Made by a program: the position numbers and the translations under genes. 60,000 nt of DNA from Polytrichum commune (lineage: Eukaryota > Streptophyta > Polytrichopsida > Polytrichales > Polytrichaceae): positions 49,502,758-49,562,757 of the forward strand of contig OX485805.1 of NCBI GenBank assembly GCA_950295325.1, read 5' to 3'. Positions 1 to 12,680 of the stretch are shown here, piece by piece (the stretch's first letter is position 1; each line of letters opens with the position of its first letter). Under the pieces are notes generated by a model, which was given only the letters and a program-made list of their open reading frames with translations, searched no databases and was not told the DNA's origin.

Positions 1-1263
1 TTGGTTACTTTTCCTAATCAGACCCCTATATTTGATTGGAGTGTAGTTCAGTGAGGATCAAAGTACAAACATCTTAAAAGACACATGTTTAAAAGAGATT
101 GGACTACATCTTCAAATTCCAAAAACCACTCCACACTCATTAGTGAACTCCATTGAGATAGGACTTGCATATTTAGGTTAGGAATCAATAAACATGCACT
201 TCCGATAATCAAAAATAAATCAAGGGCGCTAATGCAACACAAGTTTCGTCGCGTAAATCTAATTGGTATAAGTTGGAGAACATTAAAGTCGAATCAAATA
301 ATGCCCACACTCAAATATAATCAGCTATATAACCAGATACTGAGACAAAGTAGGTAGCCAGTTTGCATGAGGATAAACCAAGTGCACGTTATAGGATTGG
401 ACATAAAATTATTCAGCTTCACAGTCAAGTTCCACTTCTAAAACAACAGCACAGAGTCCACTCAAGCCACAAAACAAGGCCATGTAATTCCGGTGACTGA
501 CATGGGGCTATTCACTCATACTAAAGGAAGGTGTAGGTTGGAATGAGATGGTGCGAAATTATGGGCAACGACGAAACGCATAGGATGACCATGTACATGC
601 ACGATAAATTGGACCGTTGGTGTAGCCTATGAAGGTTTAACAATTGCATGGTTTATTTTGTAATGGGTATTAGGAAAACATTGTTTCTATATTTATACAA
701 TTTAAAAGGATATCTACAAAAGAATTATGCACATATTTTTTTAAATGCTAGAAGTAGATTGAACTGAAAAGTAATTTACATCACAATAAGGACTTTCCAC
801 AAAATAGTTATAAATTTTAAAAAAAAACAAAAAAAAATTCTTTTTGATGGAACACTAACTTAGTCTCAATGTCATGAACTCAGGGAATATTTGGGGGTGG
901 GGTATAACTTCTGAATATTTAAGGTCATGAAATTGAGTTTGGAACCAAATATAATCATTTGTTTGTGGGCATATTTTTGGTGAATATTATTGAGTATATC
1001 ATTTTCAAAAATCGTAGCTTTAAGTGGCCATAACAAGAATAGAAGGCTCCATTGGGGAAACATACACCAACTTAGAAGATATTTTGATGTGGTTTTATAG
1101 CCTTTGGCCGTGGGTTTTATGATCTCAATAGTTGTGACCGAATTGCTTAGGTTGAGAAGATCCTCTAGTTGAAGCATCCATCAATTTCAGTACATGATGT
1201 TGCAGAGTACGAACAAAATTACAAAATTCAAGATAATAAAATAAACAACAAATGACTCAATTG
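1..1263. other. Intergenic, no gene seen
   Basis: No open frame here looks coding. The stretch is AT-rich, with an A-rich run near 815-838. Bases about 85-130 resemble 1895-1950 (shared pattern: acacatgttta, then attggacta), so they belong to dispersed family B described at 1820-2000. I see nothing else. Confidence 0.5.
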
Positions 1264-1768
1264 TAAGGGTCACTTCACACACGAGCCAAGAGCCGTGACC
1301 ATGAAATTGAGAAAGCCCAAAAGAAAGTGTCCAGAGGCCGTCCCAAGACACCTCCAAAATCATGTAGTGTGGTCATGGATCCACAAGTGTAGTGTGAAGT
1401 TATAATGTGACCGGGCCCTCAACCAAATGCTATTTCAATGAATTTTTATTCATGCGGATCCTCATACATGATAAACTAGAACAAATCAACGGTTGTGAGT
1501 GTTCGGAGTCCCATGGTCTCCTGGTTTTGTGTTAGGCCTACCTCCAAGAGGTGGTTTTTGAAAATAGTCCAAGTGACCATAAAAATGATCCATTTGATGC
1601 CACGTAAGAATCCATGTAGACTTTCCATCCATCTTGCATTCACATACTCCGTTGGTCCCTCAAACGTAGTGTGAAGCGAACTTGGACTGGCTCTGCCTTT
1701 TCCACCAATGAGAGTGCTTGAAGTGTAATGGTCACGGGCTCTTAGTCTCATGTGTGAAGTGGCCCTAA
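1264..1768. mobile_element. Harbinger-like MITE (TAA target duplication)
   Basis: The element runs 1267-1765 (499 bp) and is flanked on both sides by TAA. Its ends are inverted repeats: GGGTCACTTCACAC at the left, and GTGTGAAGTGGCCC at the right. Inward, 'agccgtgacc' pairs with 'ggtcacgggct'. A TAA/TTA 3-bp duplication plus a GGGCC-type end is typical of PIF/Harbinger elements. No transposase frame is present, so it is non-autonomous. Related copies lie at 44216-44697 and 45576-45922, with a probable single end at 48752. Confidence 0.8.
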
Positions 1769-1819
1769 GATCAACTCAAAGTAACAACAAATACTAACAA
1801 ATAAGGAAGCCATGAACAA

Positions 1820-2000
1820 CATACATGATGAATGGCATGAAAGCATCGTCATGCAAGGAATTTGTTGAGATATTGATCTTTTTGAAGCGTACACCAAAAG
1901 GACATATGTTTAAGGAACATTGGACTATGTGCTCAAAATATGCTAACTATTTTTGGCTTAGTTTTAACATAATTGGGAGACCCATAGTACCACATAATGA
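1820..2000. repeat. Dispersed repeat family B
   Basis: A diverged repeat. Its core (acatatgtttaaggaacatt, then ggactatgtgctcaaaatat) recurs in inverted orientation at about 14670-14790, 46390-46510 and 51400-51490, where it reads as 'ttttgagcatgt.gtccaatc' followed by 'tgtctttttggtgtc' and 'attcttgga.c'. The termini are not resolved and no coding frame is conserved between copies. Confidence 0.55.
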
Positions 2001-2130
2001 AAACAAGAGACTCTTCACTTTAATAACGATTAAGGCATTCATATGAGCTCCAAAATGTATGAGGCAAATTGACTACAAACACAATTTGGATTTGCTAATA
2101 TCTCGCACTAATTATGTGTCTCATATCTTA

Positions 2131-2513
2131 GGGCTAGTTCACATGGGGTCCCAAGTCCCACTCTTGTTAGCAAGTCCCCACATGAAGGCAAAGTCTTAAC
2201 TTTTGAACCCCAAGAAACCATTAAAATATGGTTTATTTTCATCCAAGTCGGATCTTGATTTTTTTTGATAAAAAATCACGGGACTTGTGAAATGGGCCTA
2301 GCTTTTTGCTCTGCCCAACTCTCAACACGAATCCCAAGCCTCACCTGCACAAAATTGTTGCCATGTAGGCATCCTTGTCATACTTGGCACTTGGGATTGG
2401 GACCCCATGTGAAGTGGTAAGTCCCAATTTCCATGCTCTCAATGGTTGAGATTGCATGGATTGACCTCAACTCACTTGGGGCTTAGGACTTGGGACCCCA
2501 TGTGAATTGGCCC
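2131..2513. mobile_element. TIR MITE, about 383 bp
   Basis: The left end GGGCTAGTTCACATGGGGTC matches the reverse complement of the right end (gaccccatgtgaattggccc). The inverted pairing extends inward through 'ccaagtccc' and 'gggacttgg'. The left flank is TTA, as expected for a Harbinger-type insertion, but the right flank is TGG, so the duplication is not intact. It contains no gene. Confidence 0.7.
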
Positions 2514-2898
2514 TGGGGCAAGAGAGAATAGTATTTGAAATTTGGCACATCTACCGTATTTATAGGGGGTTGTTAAATCAATTACACATTGTTTAAAACG
2601 ATCATAATCAATATGTAAGGTGTCGACTAGGCTCTGACTTGTGATCCGAGTTGGCCAATTTTATTATGTTTAACACAAAGTTGATACATTTGAATTGTAA
2701 ACTTGACCACGTAGCTTGTTAAAATGACAATAAAAATGCGTCACACAGTCGCATGACCTGTCTAAATTTGAAGTTTCATTGCACACATGAAGAGGCGTAA
2801 GGTATTAGCTTTGTGTTAGAGTTAATGAACTTGGCCAAGTTGGATGACAAGTTAGAGCCTAGTCGACACCTTACACATTGACTGGGTCAATTTAACTA

Positions 2899-3363
2899 CA
2901 CTAAATATATCAATTAGTGAGGGTGGTACTAATTAAAGTCACACGCACAATCTAGCCAAATCAAAATTTTACTGAGGGCTGAAGTTGCTATTAAGTGACA
3001 CTAAATTCATGACTATGGTAAATTCTATGTTCATTTACCATAGATTTCAAGAAAATCGGTGTGTGTTTGTAATTAGTGCCAAGTGCTGATACATTCAGTG
3101 ATTAGTGCCAAGTGTTGGTACTTTAGTGGATAGTGCCAAGTGCCGGTACTTTCATACCTAAGTGCCAATGCTTTCATGCCAAGCGCCAATACTTAAGTGA
3201 AAATGCCAAGTGCTGAGATGAATAATACTTCCTAGTCTTAGATCTAAGATCTTTTGGTGGCACTAATTATAGTGTAAAGGAATTCAATATCACCTTCACT
3301 CATTTCCCACCTCCACTAATCTCCCACACTCAGTAATTGGTATATTAATTGGTATATTTAGTG
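2899..3363. mobile_element. Mariner/Stowaway-like MITE with CACTAAATA ends
   Basis: Begins CACTAAATATATCAATTAG and ends with the imperfect inverted repeat tattaattggtatatttagtg. Both ends are bordered by TA (2897-2898 and 3364-3365), the expected Tc1/mariner-type duplication. The same end sequence recurs at 52844-53181 and in the cluster at 49205-49560. A tandem array occupies part of the interior. Confidence 0.65.
3068..3225. repeat. Tandem array of a roughly 30-bp unit
   Basis: Six degenerate copies of a unit built on 'tagtgccaagtgctggtact' followed by 'ttcagtgat'-like spacers. The array lies wholly inside the TA-flanked element at 2899-3363, so it may be a subterminal repeat region of that transposon. 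Confidence 0.7.
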
Positions 3364-3407
3364 TAATGACTTGGATCGTTTTAACCAGTGTGTGGTCGAT
3401 TTAACAA

Positions 3408-3792
3408 TTCCCTTTAATAACTCCCTATTTGTATACCAGTCTCATATGACCCGTAGTTTGAGTTCGTGACATACATTCATCCATAATTATTTATCATCAA
3501 CCTATCATCCTCTCTTCCACGTTCATCCGCTCTTCGTCTCCCTTTACTCTTGCCTCCGACCTCATGTGAGGTTTGGTGCGTGTGCTCGTGCGAGGTGCTT
3601 TGCACGGCATTACAATCTCTCAATCCGTGCACAAGATTCATTAAAACATTCCTCCGATCGCATCGCACACAATGCCAGCTTCACCACAACCTTCGCATTA
3701 GCAGCTACAGAAGCTGCGGTGAGCGAATCGGACCATTTTGGATCCAGAAACAGTGGATTCATTGATTGATTTGGAGCAGAAGAGCAGGAGCC
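3408..3792 (+). promoter_or_regulatory. Putative VPS52 promoter / 5' leader
   Basis: This lies between the nested TIR element and the VPS52 start codon. GC content rises sharply after about 3500. The last 100 bases before the ATG contain no other ATG in frame with the gene. The transcription start and core promoter elements cannot be placed from sequence alone. Confidence 0.4.
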
Positions 3793-6700
3793 ATGGTGGA
3801 CGCATCGTCGGCGGTCGTGGCCACTCGGGCCATCAGCATGTCGGGGCCGTTGACGGAGACGACGGGGAGCGAGGGCGAGGATAGCGTGGAGGCCGCGCTG
3901 GAGAAGCCGCTCACGGCAGAGGAGTATGCGCAAGCGGCCCTGGAGAAGCTCTTTGCCTCGCCGCTCTTTGCTTCTTCGGTAAGTATGTGGATTTGTTCTT
4001 TCTTTTATATCTGGTGATTGGACATTCTTTGTGTTAAGAATTTAATTGGAGGAGGTTAGTGCTCTGGCTTTGAGCTATCTCCTGGTGGCAATCATCCGGC
4101 CATTTTGAGGTACCCTAGCCCCAGTGTATTTTCCTTGCGGTGTGGTAATCAAATTTTTACACCTCATCGTCGGTGCAATCTTGTGAGAGACTTGCTATTT
4201 GGCATCCATCTGCAGTGATCTTAGTCGTGACCTCAGGCCGGAAATGCGCCATTCTGTTGTAGGTTCACTTCAGAACATTAAATATGCATTCAGGACAGCG
4301 GGCTCAGCTAAGTTGAAAGGATGAGGTAGGAATCAGGTGCCATTTGTAGCTCGATTTTTTTGGATAGTTATAATGTTGTTACGAGAGCTTTCCCCTGTGT
4401 ATTAAAATTTTCTACAAACTGTCTCGATTACCTCCAACAGAGTCTCGACTATTGACCTTATTGTTAAAGTTTTAACATGTTAGGGCTACAAAAGTCGATG
4501 CAAGCTGGAAAGAGAAATATAGCTTTGCGCTCTCTCTTGGTGGCAATCATTGAGCCATTTTGAGATACCCTAGCTCCAATACATTTTTCTTGCGGTATGG
4601 TAATTAAAATTCTACACCTCATCGTCGTTATGAGCGACTTGCTATATGGCATCCATCTGCAGTGATCTTAGCCACAAGGATACGAGTCGTGAACTCAGGC
4701 CGGAAATGCACATTTCTGTAGTAGGTTCGATCATACGTCAGTGCATTTTGAGTGCATTCAGAACAGCGGGCTCAGTGAAGGTCGCTCAAACTTTAGCTGA
4801 GTTGAAAGGACTGGATCGGAATCAGGTGCCATTTGTAGCTCAAATTTGTTTGATTTCATAATGTAGCCATGAGAGTATCTCATTGAGTACCAAAATTCTC
4901 TACAAAATGTCCACTCGGGGAATGCCTTGATCACCTCCAACAGTGTCTCTGTTATTAAGGTTTGAGCATGGTAGGGTTGCAGAGTAGATGCAAGCTGGTT
5001 AAAGCATGATTTAAAATTAAGAAGAGGAAAGAAAAAGCATAAGTCAGGATGAATAGCTTATATTGCATTTTCAATTTAGTCAGATGACAGCATGCAATGA
5101 TTTTGGCATGCCCTCCCCTGAATTAGCCTGCCAATTCACTTCCTGATTACAGTTGTATTGCCACACTTCATTTCACATCAGGGATATCTACAAAGGATTT
5201 CTCTTGTAGGAACCTTTCGCTTCTAAATTCGAACAGGAAAAATTGAAACTGTTCTGTTTGAACATAGAATTTACTGGAGTAAAATACGTCTTACGATAAT
5301 TTGATTAGCAATTTTAACACGTTGCACCCAGTCCTTGATTTCACAGGCACAATGTATATACACACACACACACACACATACATATACACAGACACACACA
5401 TATATTGGTGACTTGCTATCAACTAGTCACTTGCACTTTAGGATTACACCATAGGCATGACTTGAATATATGAAACTTGCATCTGTCTGGCTCGTGACTC
5501 TTCTACATAGATTTGAACTTTTGAAGTTACATCAATGCAAACGCTTGGAGAGTGTAGGAAGCAGAACTTGGAGAAGCAGAGCAGCAAGCGGCAGACTTGA
5601 CCATCACAGCTGGTGATCTTACCTTTGGGGAGGACACACTTGGGTAATAAACCTGACGCTTTGCCATCTGTGCAGACCCTTAGCAATAACTGATCTCTAT
5701 GCATACATCTTATTTTCACATCAAATATAAATTTGGAGATGTGTAGATGTCTGGAGTAAAGGCTCAGATCTTGAGATCCTTTTAACAAGGATGATAGTTG
5801 TTACAACCATCTCGCATGGATATCTTATGCTTGTGACACTCTGTATAGCTCAGATTTGGAGAAATCAGTCAACAGCATTTGGAGATGTTACTTATAATGA
5901 ATCTCAAGGACTGCTATCCCTTTAGAACTTCAGATTCAAGATCTGCTAGGGGAACACAGCAATTTCTTTTTAAGAACTTTATGTCTCTTTTAAATAGTCA
6001 TTAGCTACACTGTGTGCTCAAGGTGAAACATATGCTACAAAGTTGGACCTCTAATAGAATGTCTTAGTTTGAAGGACTGTTTGTATTCTAGTTGATATTG
6101 TTGGGTCACATTCTCTTGTCTTCTGTTACTCACCTTAACCACACTTTGTAATGGAAATATACTGATTGTTTGGAAGCATCAAATGACTTGGTAGGGATGA
6201 AGTGTCTCTAGAGGGTCTGCAGGAGGAGTTGGAGAACCTTCATGGCCAACAGGTGTCTCCCAAATCTCTTGACACTTATATTCTATATCCATTCTGGGCT
6301 CAATTCTTGTAGGTCAGCTGGCATGCAGATTCTATCTATCTCTCTCTATATATGTTTGAAAAATGTGGCATTGTTGTTGTATCAAATCATTTGATTTTGT
6401 TCTGATTGATCATGAAACTAATGAGTCTAGATGCTTTATGCAGATGATAGCAAACATTCTTGGTCAGGGCAGTCAACTGCGAGAGTATGCTATGGATGTG
6501 GAGGAGAAGCTACGTCAAGTAGAGCTGGAATCAATTCAGGCAAGCTGAATCTTTCTGCCTTTTAGCTCAAGCTACAAGTTTCTGATAATTTGCTCCAGCT
6601 GGTTCAGAATGGGAATGGGGTTAGAATGGTCCAGCACATGTTTGCTTCAACACCTTCTCAAGCTCTCAATTGGTGCTCTAGTCTTCTGGTCACCCTCTCA

Positions 6701-9700
6701 ATATATTGACTTTGCAAACTGCTTTTCTTTTTGGGCTCACAAGTGCGAAGACAGTCAGAAATCAGAACGTGGTTGTTTTGGAAGTGAAGGTCATCTGATT
6801 TTTGTAAGCAATTGTCAATTTATAGATTACACCTACAGATCTTCTGATTTTATTACACCTACAGGACTACATGAAGGAGAGTGATAACCTGGTGTCGTTG
6901 CATGCTCAAATTCGAGAATGTGATTCCATCCTCTCGCATATGGAGGCCTTACTTGGTGGATTTCAGGTTATTCTCTAGTGCACTAAGTCCATACTATTGC
7001 AAGGATTGCCACTGACATGGTAGGTGTGAATTTAGCTTTATCTGCTTGGACTGTATTTTCAGTATAGGGACCTCTGTTTCTTATTGTTATGGTTCTATTC
7101 TGATTTAAGGTTTATTTTCTCAGGCAGATTTGGGCTCAATCAGTTCAGAGATCAAGAGTCTCCAAGAGCAGTCTATGAGTATGGGAGTAAAACTGAAAAA
7201 TAGAAAGGTAAATCTCTTCGCAATCAATTTCTTTTGTAATATGAAATTTGGATTTAGTGTCACTCACAGATGTCATCATTGAATTTTCATAGTTAGTGAA
7301 AACTTCCATGAGCTACTGCTGAGAGATGTGGTCAAATGATTAAAAATGCAATTTCAGTCCACTCTCTTGGGGACTTGTTAGAAATGGCAAATATACTAAA
7401 GTTTGAAATATTGAGGAAATACTGAAAAAAGTGTAGAAAACATTGTTCTCTCTCCATATGGGAAAGATATATTGAGTTTGTACGGATAGTATAAAGAGGC
7501 TTTGTGCACAGTATAAACTTTGTTACCAGTAAGTTTGATAAGGAGATTCTGTCATGATCTCTTCATTGCACATTGTCAAGAGAACTCTGGACTTTCAATC
7601 TATAGAAAGCTGTGGTCACTTTGTCTATGTGTTTCTTTCAAAGACATAATCTAGGCTCCCATTATCTTGACCATGGCAAAGGTGATGGCCTGATTGAGTT
7701 GTCTGTCTGTAAATGTGTTTATCTAGGTCTTATCCTGGACTACTGCCTGCTTGCTATTATCCTAGGTATATCTGGTTCACAGTGGAGATGATCCTGATGG
7801 TGGTAACTTTGTGGTATAGATTGCAGAAGCAAAGCTGGCTCAATTTGTGGAAGAAGTGGTTGTCCCTCCAAGCATGATTGACACCATTGTAGATGGAGAG
7901 GTATGCTTCATTGTCAATGTGGTGCCACCTTAAATATATCACATTTAGAAATTGTTACACAAGCCAGTAAGTGCATTGTAAGGTATAAAATGTGTTTTGA
8001 GCATTCTATATGGGTATGCTTGTATCCCAAATTTTTGATGTATATTCTCATGGAATGAACTCTTTGATTACATGTTGCAGGTAAATGAGGAATATGTAAG
8101 AGTCCTTCAGGTGTTGAGCAAGAAGCTAAATTATGTAGCTGAGAATGGTGTTTCTAAGGACTCTCTTGCAATGCAAGATGTTATTCCAGAATTTGAAAAG
8201 CTGCGGGCCAAAGCAGTTTACAAGGTACTAATACTTCTTATCATACAAGGAGTTCTGGGAATGCAAGGTGGTGAGGGAGGTCTTAGGAGTAATGACTAGG
8301 GCACTTCTAGTGTTACAACCTTTTCTTATCACTTAAGGGAAGGATTGTACTTTGATGAGCTTTGGAAAAGCTACAACAAATAATCTGGTTACAGTCTTTC
8401 ATCCTTTCTTATCATGCACTTCCCACTTCCTATTTTGCCAATGTGCAGGCACGAGAATTCTTGATGCAGAAGTTGTATGCTTTGAGGCGACCCAAAACCA
8501 ACATCCAAATTCTGCAGCAGAATGTGCTTCTTAAGTACAAGTAAGGGTTCATTCAATCACATCTAGTTTTCTGTAGTCTGCATGTTGACCACCATAAACC
8601 CTTCTTTATGATTAGCCTCTGATATGAATATGAATGAACCCTTTATGAACTCTACTTGGAATAGCCTCCAATATGAATATGGTTTTGTTGCTTTGCAGTA
8701 TGCTCTTGGTCATTATAACATCTTTGCAAAATCTGTTGCTGTTCACGCAGTGTACACCTGTGGCATTCACATCTTAAGCAATTTGTTTCCATTTTGTGTT
8801 CCCGATTTCATTTCGAATCCTTGTAGCAGAATAAGTTCTTTTGCTGATAGTGGGTGCACTCAGGTATGTGGCAACATTTTTACATGACCACGGAAAGGAG
8901 GTCTACCCAGAGGTGCGAGCTGCATATGTTGACACAATGAACAAGGTAAGCAACTTTTTCTGGTGAATTTCTGCTTGGAACAATCATGTTTTTATAGGTG
9001 ATGCAGTTGAGAGTTAGGATATGTAGGTCAAGTGAGACCTCATAGAGGTTCTCTTTCTTTAATTTTCATCTGATTTTGTTCAATGTGTAACTTGGCAGGT
9101 CTTGAGTGTGCATTTTCGTAGCTACATTCAAGCGCTGGAAAAGCTGCAGCTTGATATTGTAACCAGGAATGATCTTCTTGGGGTTGAGGACATAGGAACA
9201 CGTAGTACTGGTTTATTTTCACGACCTAGAGAGCCATTAAAGAATCGTGGAGCTGTGTTTGCTCTTGGTGATCGAGCTTCAGTGCTGAAGGTATAAATTT
9301 TTACTTTTCATTTGAATATATGAGATTGAGTGACTGGCTATCTCTATGCGAATATTGTGGGAATTTAGTTATGAAATGTAATCTTTGTTGTTTTTGGATG
9401 TCTAATGTCTCGGGTACAGAATGTGCTCCTTCATAAGCTTGCATTCCTTCATTATTTCTATTATTATCATGTTATATTATGTGATTTGAAATTGTGAATC
9501 CAGTGGTAACCTACATAGAACCTCTTAAGTATAGAATAGCAGTTTTAGATTGGTAAGACACACACAACAAGAGAAGAAATCCAGGTCAACTGAATACAGT
9601 TTCATTTCTTATGAGGATTGCAGGAGATTGATGATGCAGCTATCATCCCTCACATTGCAGAAGCTGGCGGTCTGAAGTACCCGTATGAAGTTTTGTTTCG

Positions 9701-12680
9701 CAGTCTGCATAAACTTCTCATGGACACTGCCACTTCTGAGTAAAGATTTCTCTGCCTGTGTTCTCTTAATCCCTTCTTAACCTGCCATTTGGTTCTTCTT
9801 GTTTACCAGCCAACTACACAGATATTTCTGAGCTAACTTTTTAGGTAAAACTGTAGATTTAGTGTAATTATGTGGGAGCGCACAGTCCTCAGACCTTAAC
9901 AAACATGCCAGGAGTGAAATGTACATGATTTACAAAGTGCAAGTGTTACAGTTTGTGATAAATAGGATTTGAGTTTTGTATCTTAATTGTGATGTCTAGA
10001 AATCACTACTTGAATAAAATTCCGATTATTGGAATATTGCAGGTATCTTTTCTGCTCCAGCTTTTTTGGAGAGGATACAATTTTTAGTGAGATATTCGCA
10101 GGTATGATCAGCTCTCCGTCTTGTTGGACTAGAGTATAGTTGGAGATGTTGCTGTAAATTGCATATAGACTTGACATGTAATAATGTACATGAAGCTGGT
10201 AATAATCCCTTGGAGTTATGTCAATTGCAGGATCATTTAGTGTCATCGAGGAGCACACAAATCTTGTGCTTCCAAACTGTTTTGATGCAATTGGCCTCTT
10301 GCTAATGATTCGTCTTACAAATGAACACAAGGTGTCTACATTCCCCCAACTCTATTCTCTTTCCATCTATTGAGCTATTAAGTTGCTCTCAGTTTTACTG
10401 CCTGCATGTTTCATGGCCTTCACTAAAGTGAGTTTTTTGTATGTTCCCTGGATGCAGCTGATCATGTGGAATAGGCGGATTCCTTCTTTGGACTCTTATT
10501 TTGACAAGGTGTGCTTTAATGTCATAATGTAGTCCTTTTTGTTTGTAATAGTTTGTTGGGGGTTGACTTTTATACATCTTCCTTCACTTGTTTAAATCTT
10601 TTGGAAGCTCTCAATCAAGCGAGTCTTGTTTCTGCATTTAGTTGCATCTGATATATTTGGCTACCTCTCCCTAGTGTGATGTGAACCCCCTAGTTTGTAT
10701 GTAGTTTGGGTATCTTCTGCTTTAGTTCTGTTCTGTAAGTTTAGTTTGTACGTGCATGTGGGTGAGATGAATCTGTGAGTTAATCTGATGGAGAGAATAA
10801 TGAGGACTTCTTCATTGCTGGCTGCACCACCCGCAATGCAGAGTATAGACAAACAGTAGCCAATAACTATCCTAACTTAATTATCTGGGAGATGGGGATG
10901 ATTGCAGTTGGTCCTTGTATTATGGCCTCGCTTTAAGATGGTGTTTGACATGCATCTCAGCAGTTTGCGGACTGCTAACCCTCGGGCACTTTGGGAGGAC
11001 GATGTTCGTCCACATTATGTGACTAGACGCTATGCTGAGTTTGCTGCCAGTCTTCTCCATCTGAGCATCAAGGGTGGGGATGGTCAGGTAGGTCAACTTC
11101 TTGAAGTGATTAACAAGCATTTGCCAAGCCTTAGCCTTGGATTGAAAGGATTTTTAAATGTCACCCATGTTGTTCTGTCCAGATTCCAACACTCTTAGAG
11201 GGCTGAACAGATTTTCAGCTTGTCTTTTGAATGTGCTCCCATTTGTACTGCTTTCAAAGATGATTACACCTTCATCTATCTGATGATGCCCTTCTGAGCA
11301 TGTGCAGCTAGATCTAAATCTGGAGCGGTTACGTGTGGCTGTTGATGACTTATTGGTGAAGCTTGCTCGCATGTTTCGGAAGCAAAAGCAGCAGACAATT
11401 TTTCTCATTAACAACTACGATCTCATACTCTCTGTCCTTAAGGTGGGATCAGATCGTTCTAATTACCTGTTAGTCATAAGTGCCAAATGCTATGATTTCA
11501 GAAATTAATCTTTGTTACTGACAAATATGTGTTTTTATTTGATTAGGAGGCTGGCACAGATGGTGGAAGAACACAGTTACAGTTTGAGGAATTACTGAAA
11601 AGTAGCACCACTGTGTTTGTGGTATGTTCTATACCATTTCAGATCTATGGACTTCATTCAAATCTCAACTTTCATCTGCACTTAGTACCACTTGATTTAG
11701 GAGTGCCAAATCATGATAATACTTGACAATTGTCACTTCAGTAAATGGTTCCATGAACAATTTTTTTGGTTGCATAAAAGACATTGCTGTCATGTAGTGA
11801 TGTTTATTTGTTCTTGTTAATTGCTCTTTGTACAAGTATATATTATATATGAAGATGGGACCTCAATACTGACAAAGACTTGAAGCTTCAAGGACTTCTC
11901 CTCTGTCAGAAAGTCAACACTTATTTGAGTATGATGTGCAGGAAGAGGAGCTTCGGGAACATTTTGGTTCACTCATAAACTTTGTCAAGACACGCGCAGG
12001 TTTGCTACTCACTCACTCACTCACTTGGGTAGATTTAGTATTTTCTTTTAAAAGAAAGCTTGATCTCAGAGTTCAAAATGCTTTCAGAGGAAATTAGAGA
12101 TTCAAAAGTAATGACCAAAGAACAACATATCTTTCCTACTTAAGTGATGCTGCTGGTTCTTCTTTTATGATGAATGAAAATAGTTCTGGTGAATGTAAAC
12201 ATGGAAGCCATTGGATTGTTTCTGAGTTGCGAAATCATTCTAAAGGGTTTTTTTTTGAGAGATTGACATTCTCTAGTTCACGTAGTTTGCCCATTCAATC
12301 AAACTCCTTGTATGTGTAATCAAGCACTAAGGCCTGAGCTTTACGAGGCTGTGATTGGTGGATTGTTTTGATCAGCGGAAGACGTTGGGACCAGCAACAC
12401 GCAGCCTATCAAACTGGAAGAGGTTGAGCCTCTCCTGAAGGACTTTGCAGTTCGATGGAAAACAGCAATAGAGGTCATGCACAAGGATGTCATCACATCT
12501 TTCAGCAACTTTGTGTGCGGTATGGAGATTTTACGAGCTGCGCTGACACAGTTGCTTCTATACTACACACGTCTTTCGGATTCTCTGAAGCGTGTTGGAG
12601 GAGGTGCTGCCCTTGGCAAGGATGTTGTGTCAATCTCCTCAATCATGTATGAGATTAAGAAGTACTCCAGAACATTCTAG
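3793..12680 (+). CDS. VPS52: Vacuolar protein sorting protein 52 (GARP/EARP subunit), 18 exons
   Basis: Encodes the VPS52 subunit of the GARP/EARP complex, which tethers endosome-derived vesicles at the trans-Golgi (known role of the family; POK in Arabidopsis). Exons: 3793-3978, 6444-6539, 6865-6966, 7124-7207, 7820-7900, 8081-8224, 8449-8540, 8864-8945, 9099-9290, 9624-9739, 10043-10101, 10231-10331, 10458-10508, 10908-11087, 11308-11442, 11547-11621, 11942-11999, 12376-12680. They sum to 2,139 bp (712 residues plus stop), with every junction in phase and close to the usual plant length of about 700. Recognisable blocks include KLRQVELESIQ, KPTNIQ-like 'RRPKTNIQILQQ', 'SYIQALEKLQLDI', 'GLFSRPREPLKNR', 'LWPRFKMVFDMHLSSLR', 'KQQTIFLINNYD' and a C-terminal 'GMEILRAALTQLLLYYTR'. 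The N-terminal third is heptad-rich, as expected for coiled coil. All introns are GT-AG except intron 2, which has a GC donor (6540-6541). The least certain junction is exon 1 to exon 2, across a 2.5-kb intron; a small missed exon there is possible. The start is the first ATG of the GC-rich exon 1. Confidence 0.95.
4057..5000 (+). repeat. Tandem duplication inside VPS52 intron 1
   Basis: Two diverged copies of a roughly 450-bp segment, about 4057-4512 and 4515-5000, offset by about 455 bp. Shared landmarks are 'ggtggcaatcat', 'cattttgag.taccctagc', 'ggcatccatctgcagtgatc', 'ctcaggccggaaatgc' and 'gatgcaagctgg'. The short frames inside it are not exons: the VPS52 reading frame passes directly from 3978 to 6444. 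Confidence 0.75.
5356..5402. repeat. CA microsatellite
   Basis: An imperfect (CA)n/(TA)n run in VPS52 intron 1. Confidence 0.85.

Larger units (their letters stand above)
2571..3407. mobile_element. Nested TIR element (outer)
   Basis: Outer inverted repeats lie at about 2571-2607 and 3365-3407 (shared core ttaaaacgatc). A second inverted pair lies at about 2608-2660 and 2828-2880 (core taaggtgtcgactaggctct). Between the second pair and the right outer repeat sits a separate TA-flanked element (2899-3363). The arrangement reads as one foldback element that received another element inside it. No coding frame is visible. Confidence 0.6.

Noticed and set aside
4646-4861. 71-codon ORF in VPS52 intron 1 as an extra exon
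   Set aside because: Exon 1 joins exon 2 in phase to give the expected family length, and this segment is part of a repeated intronic block.
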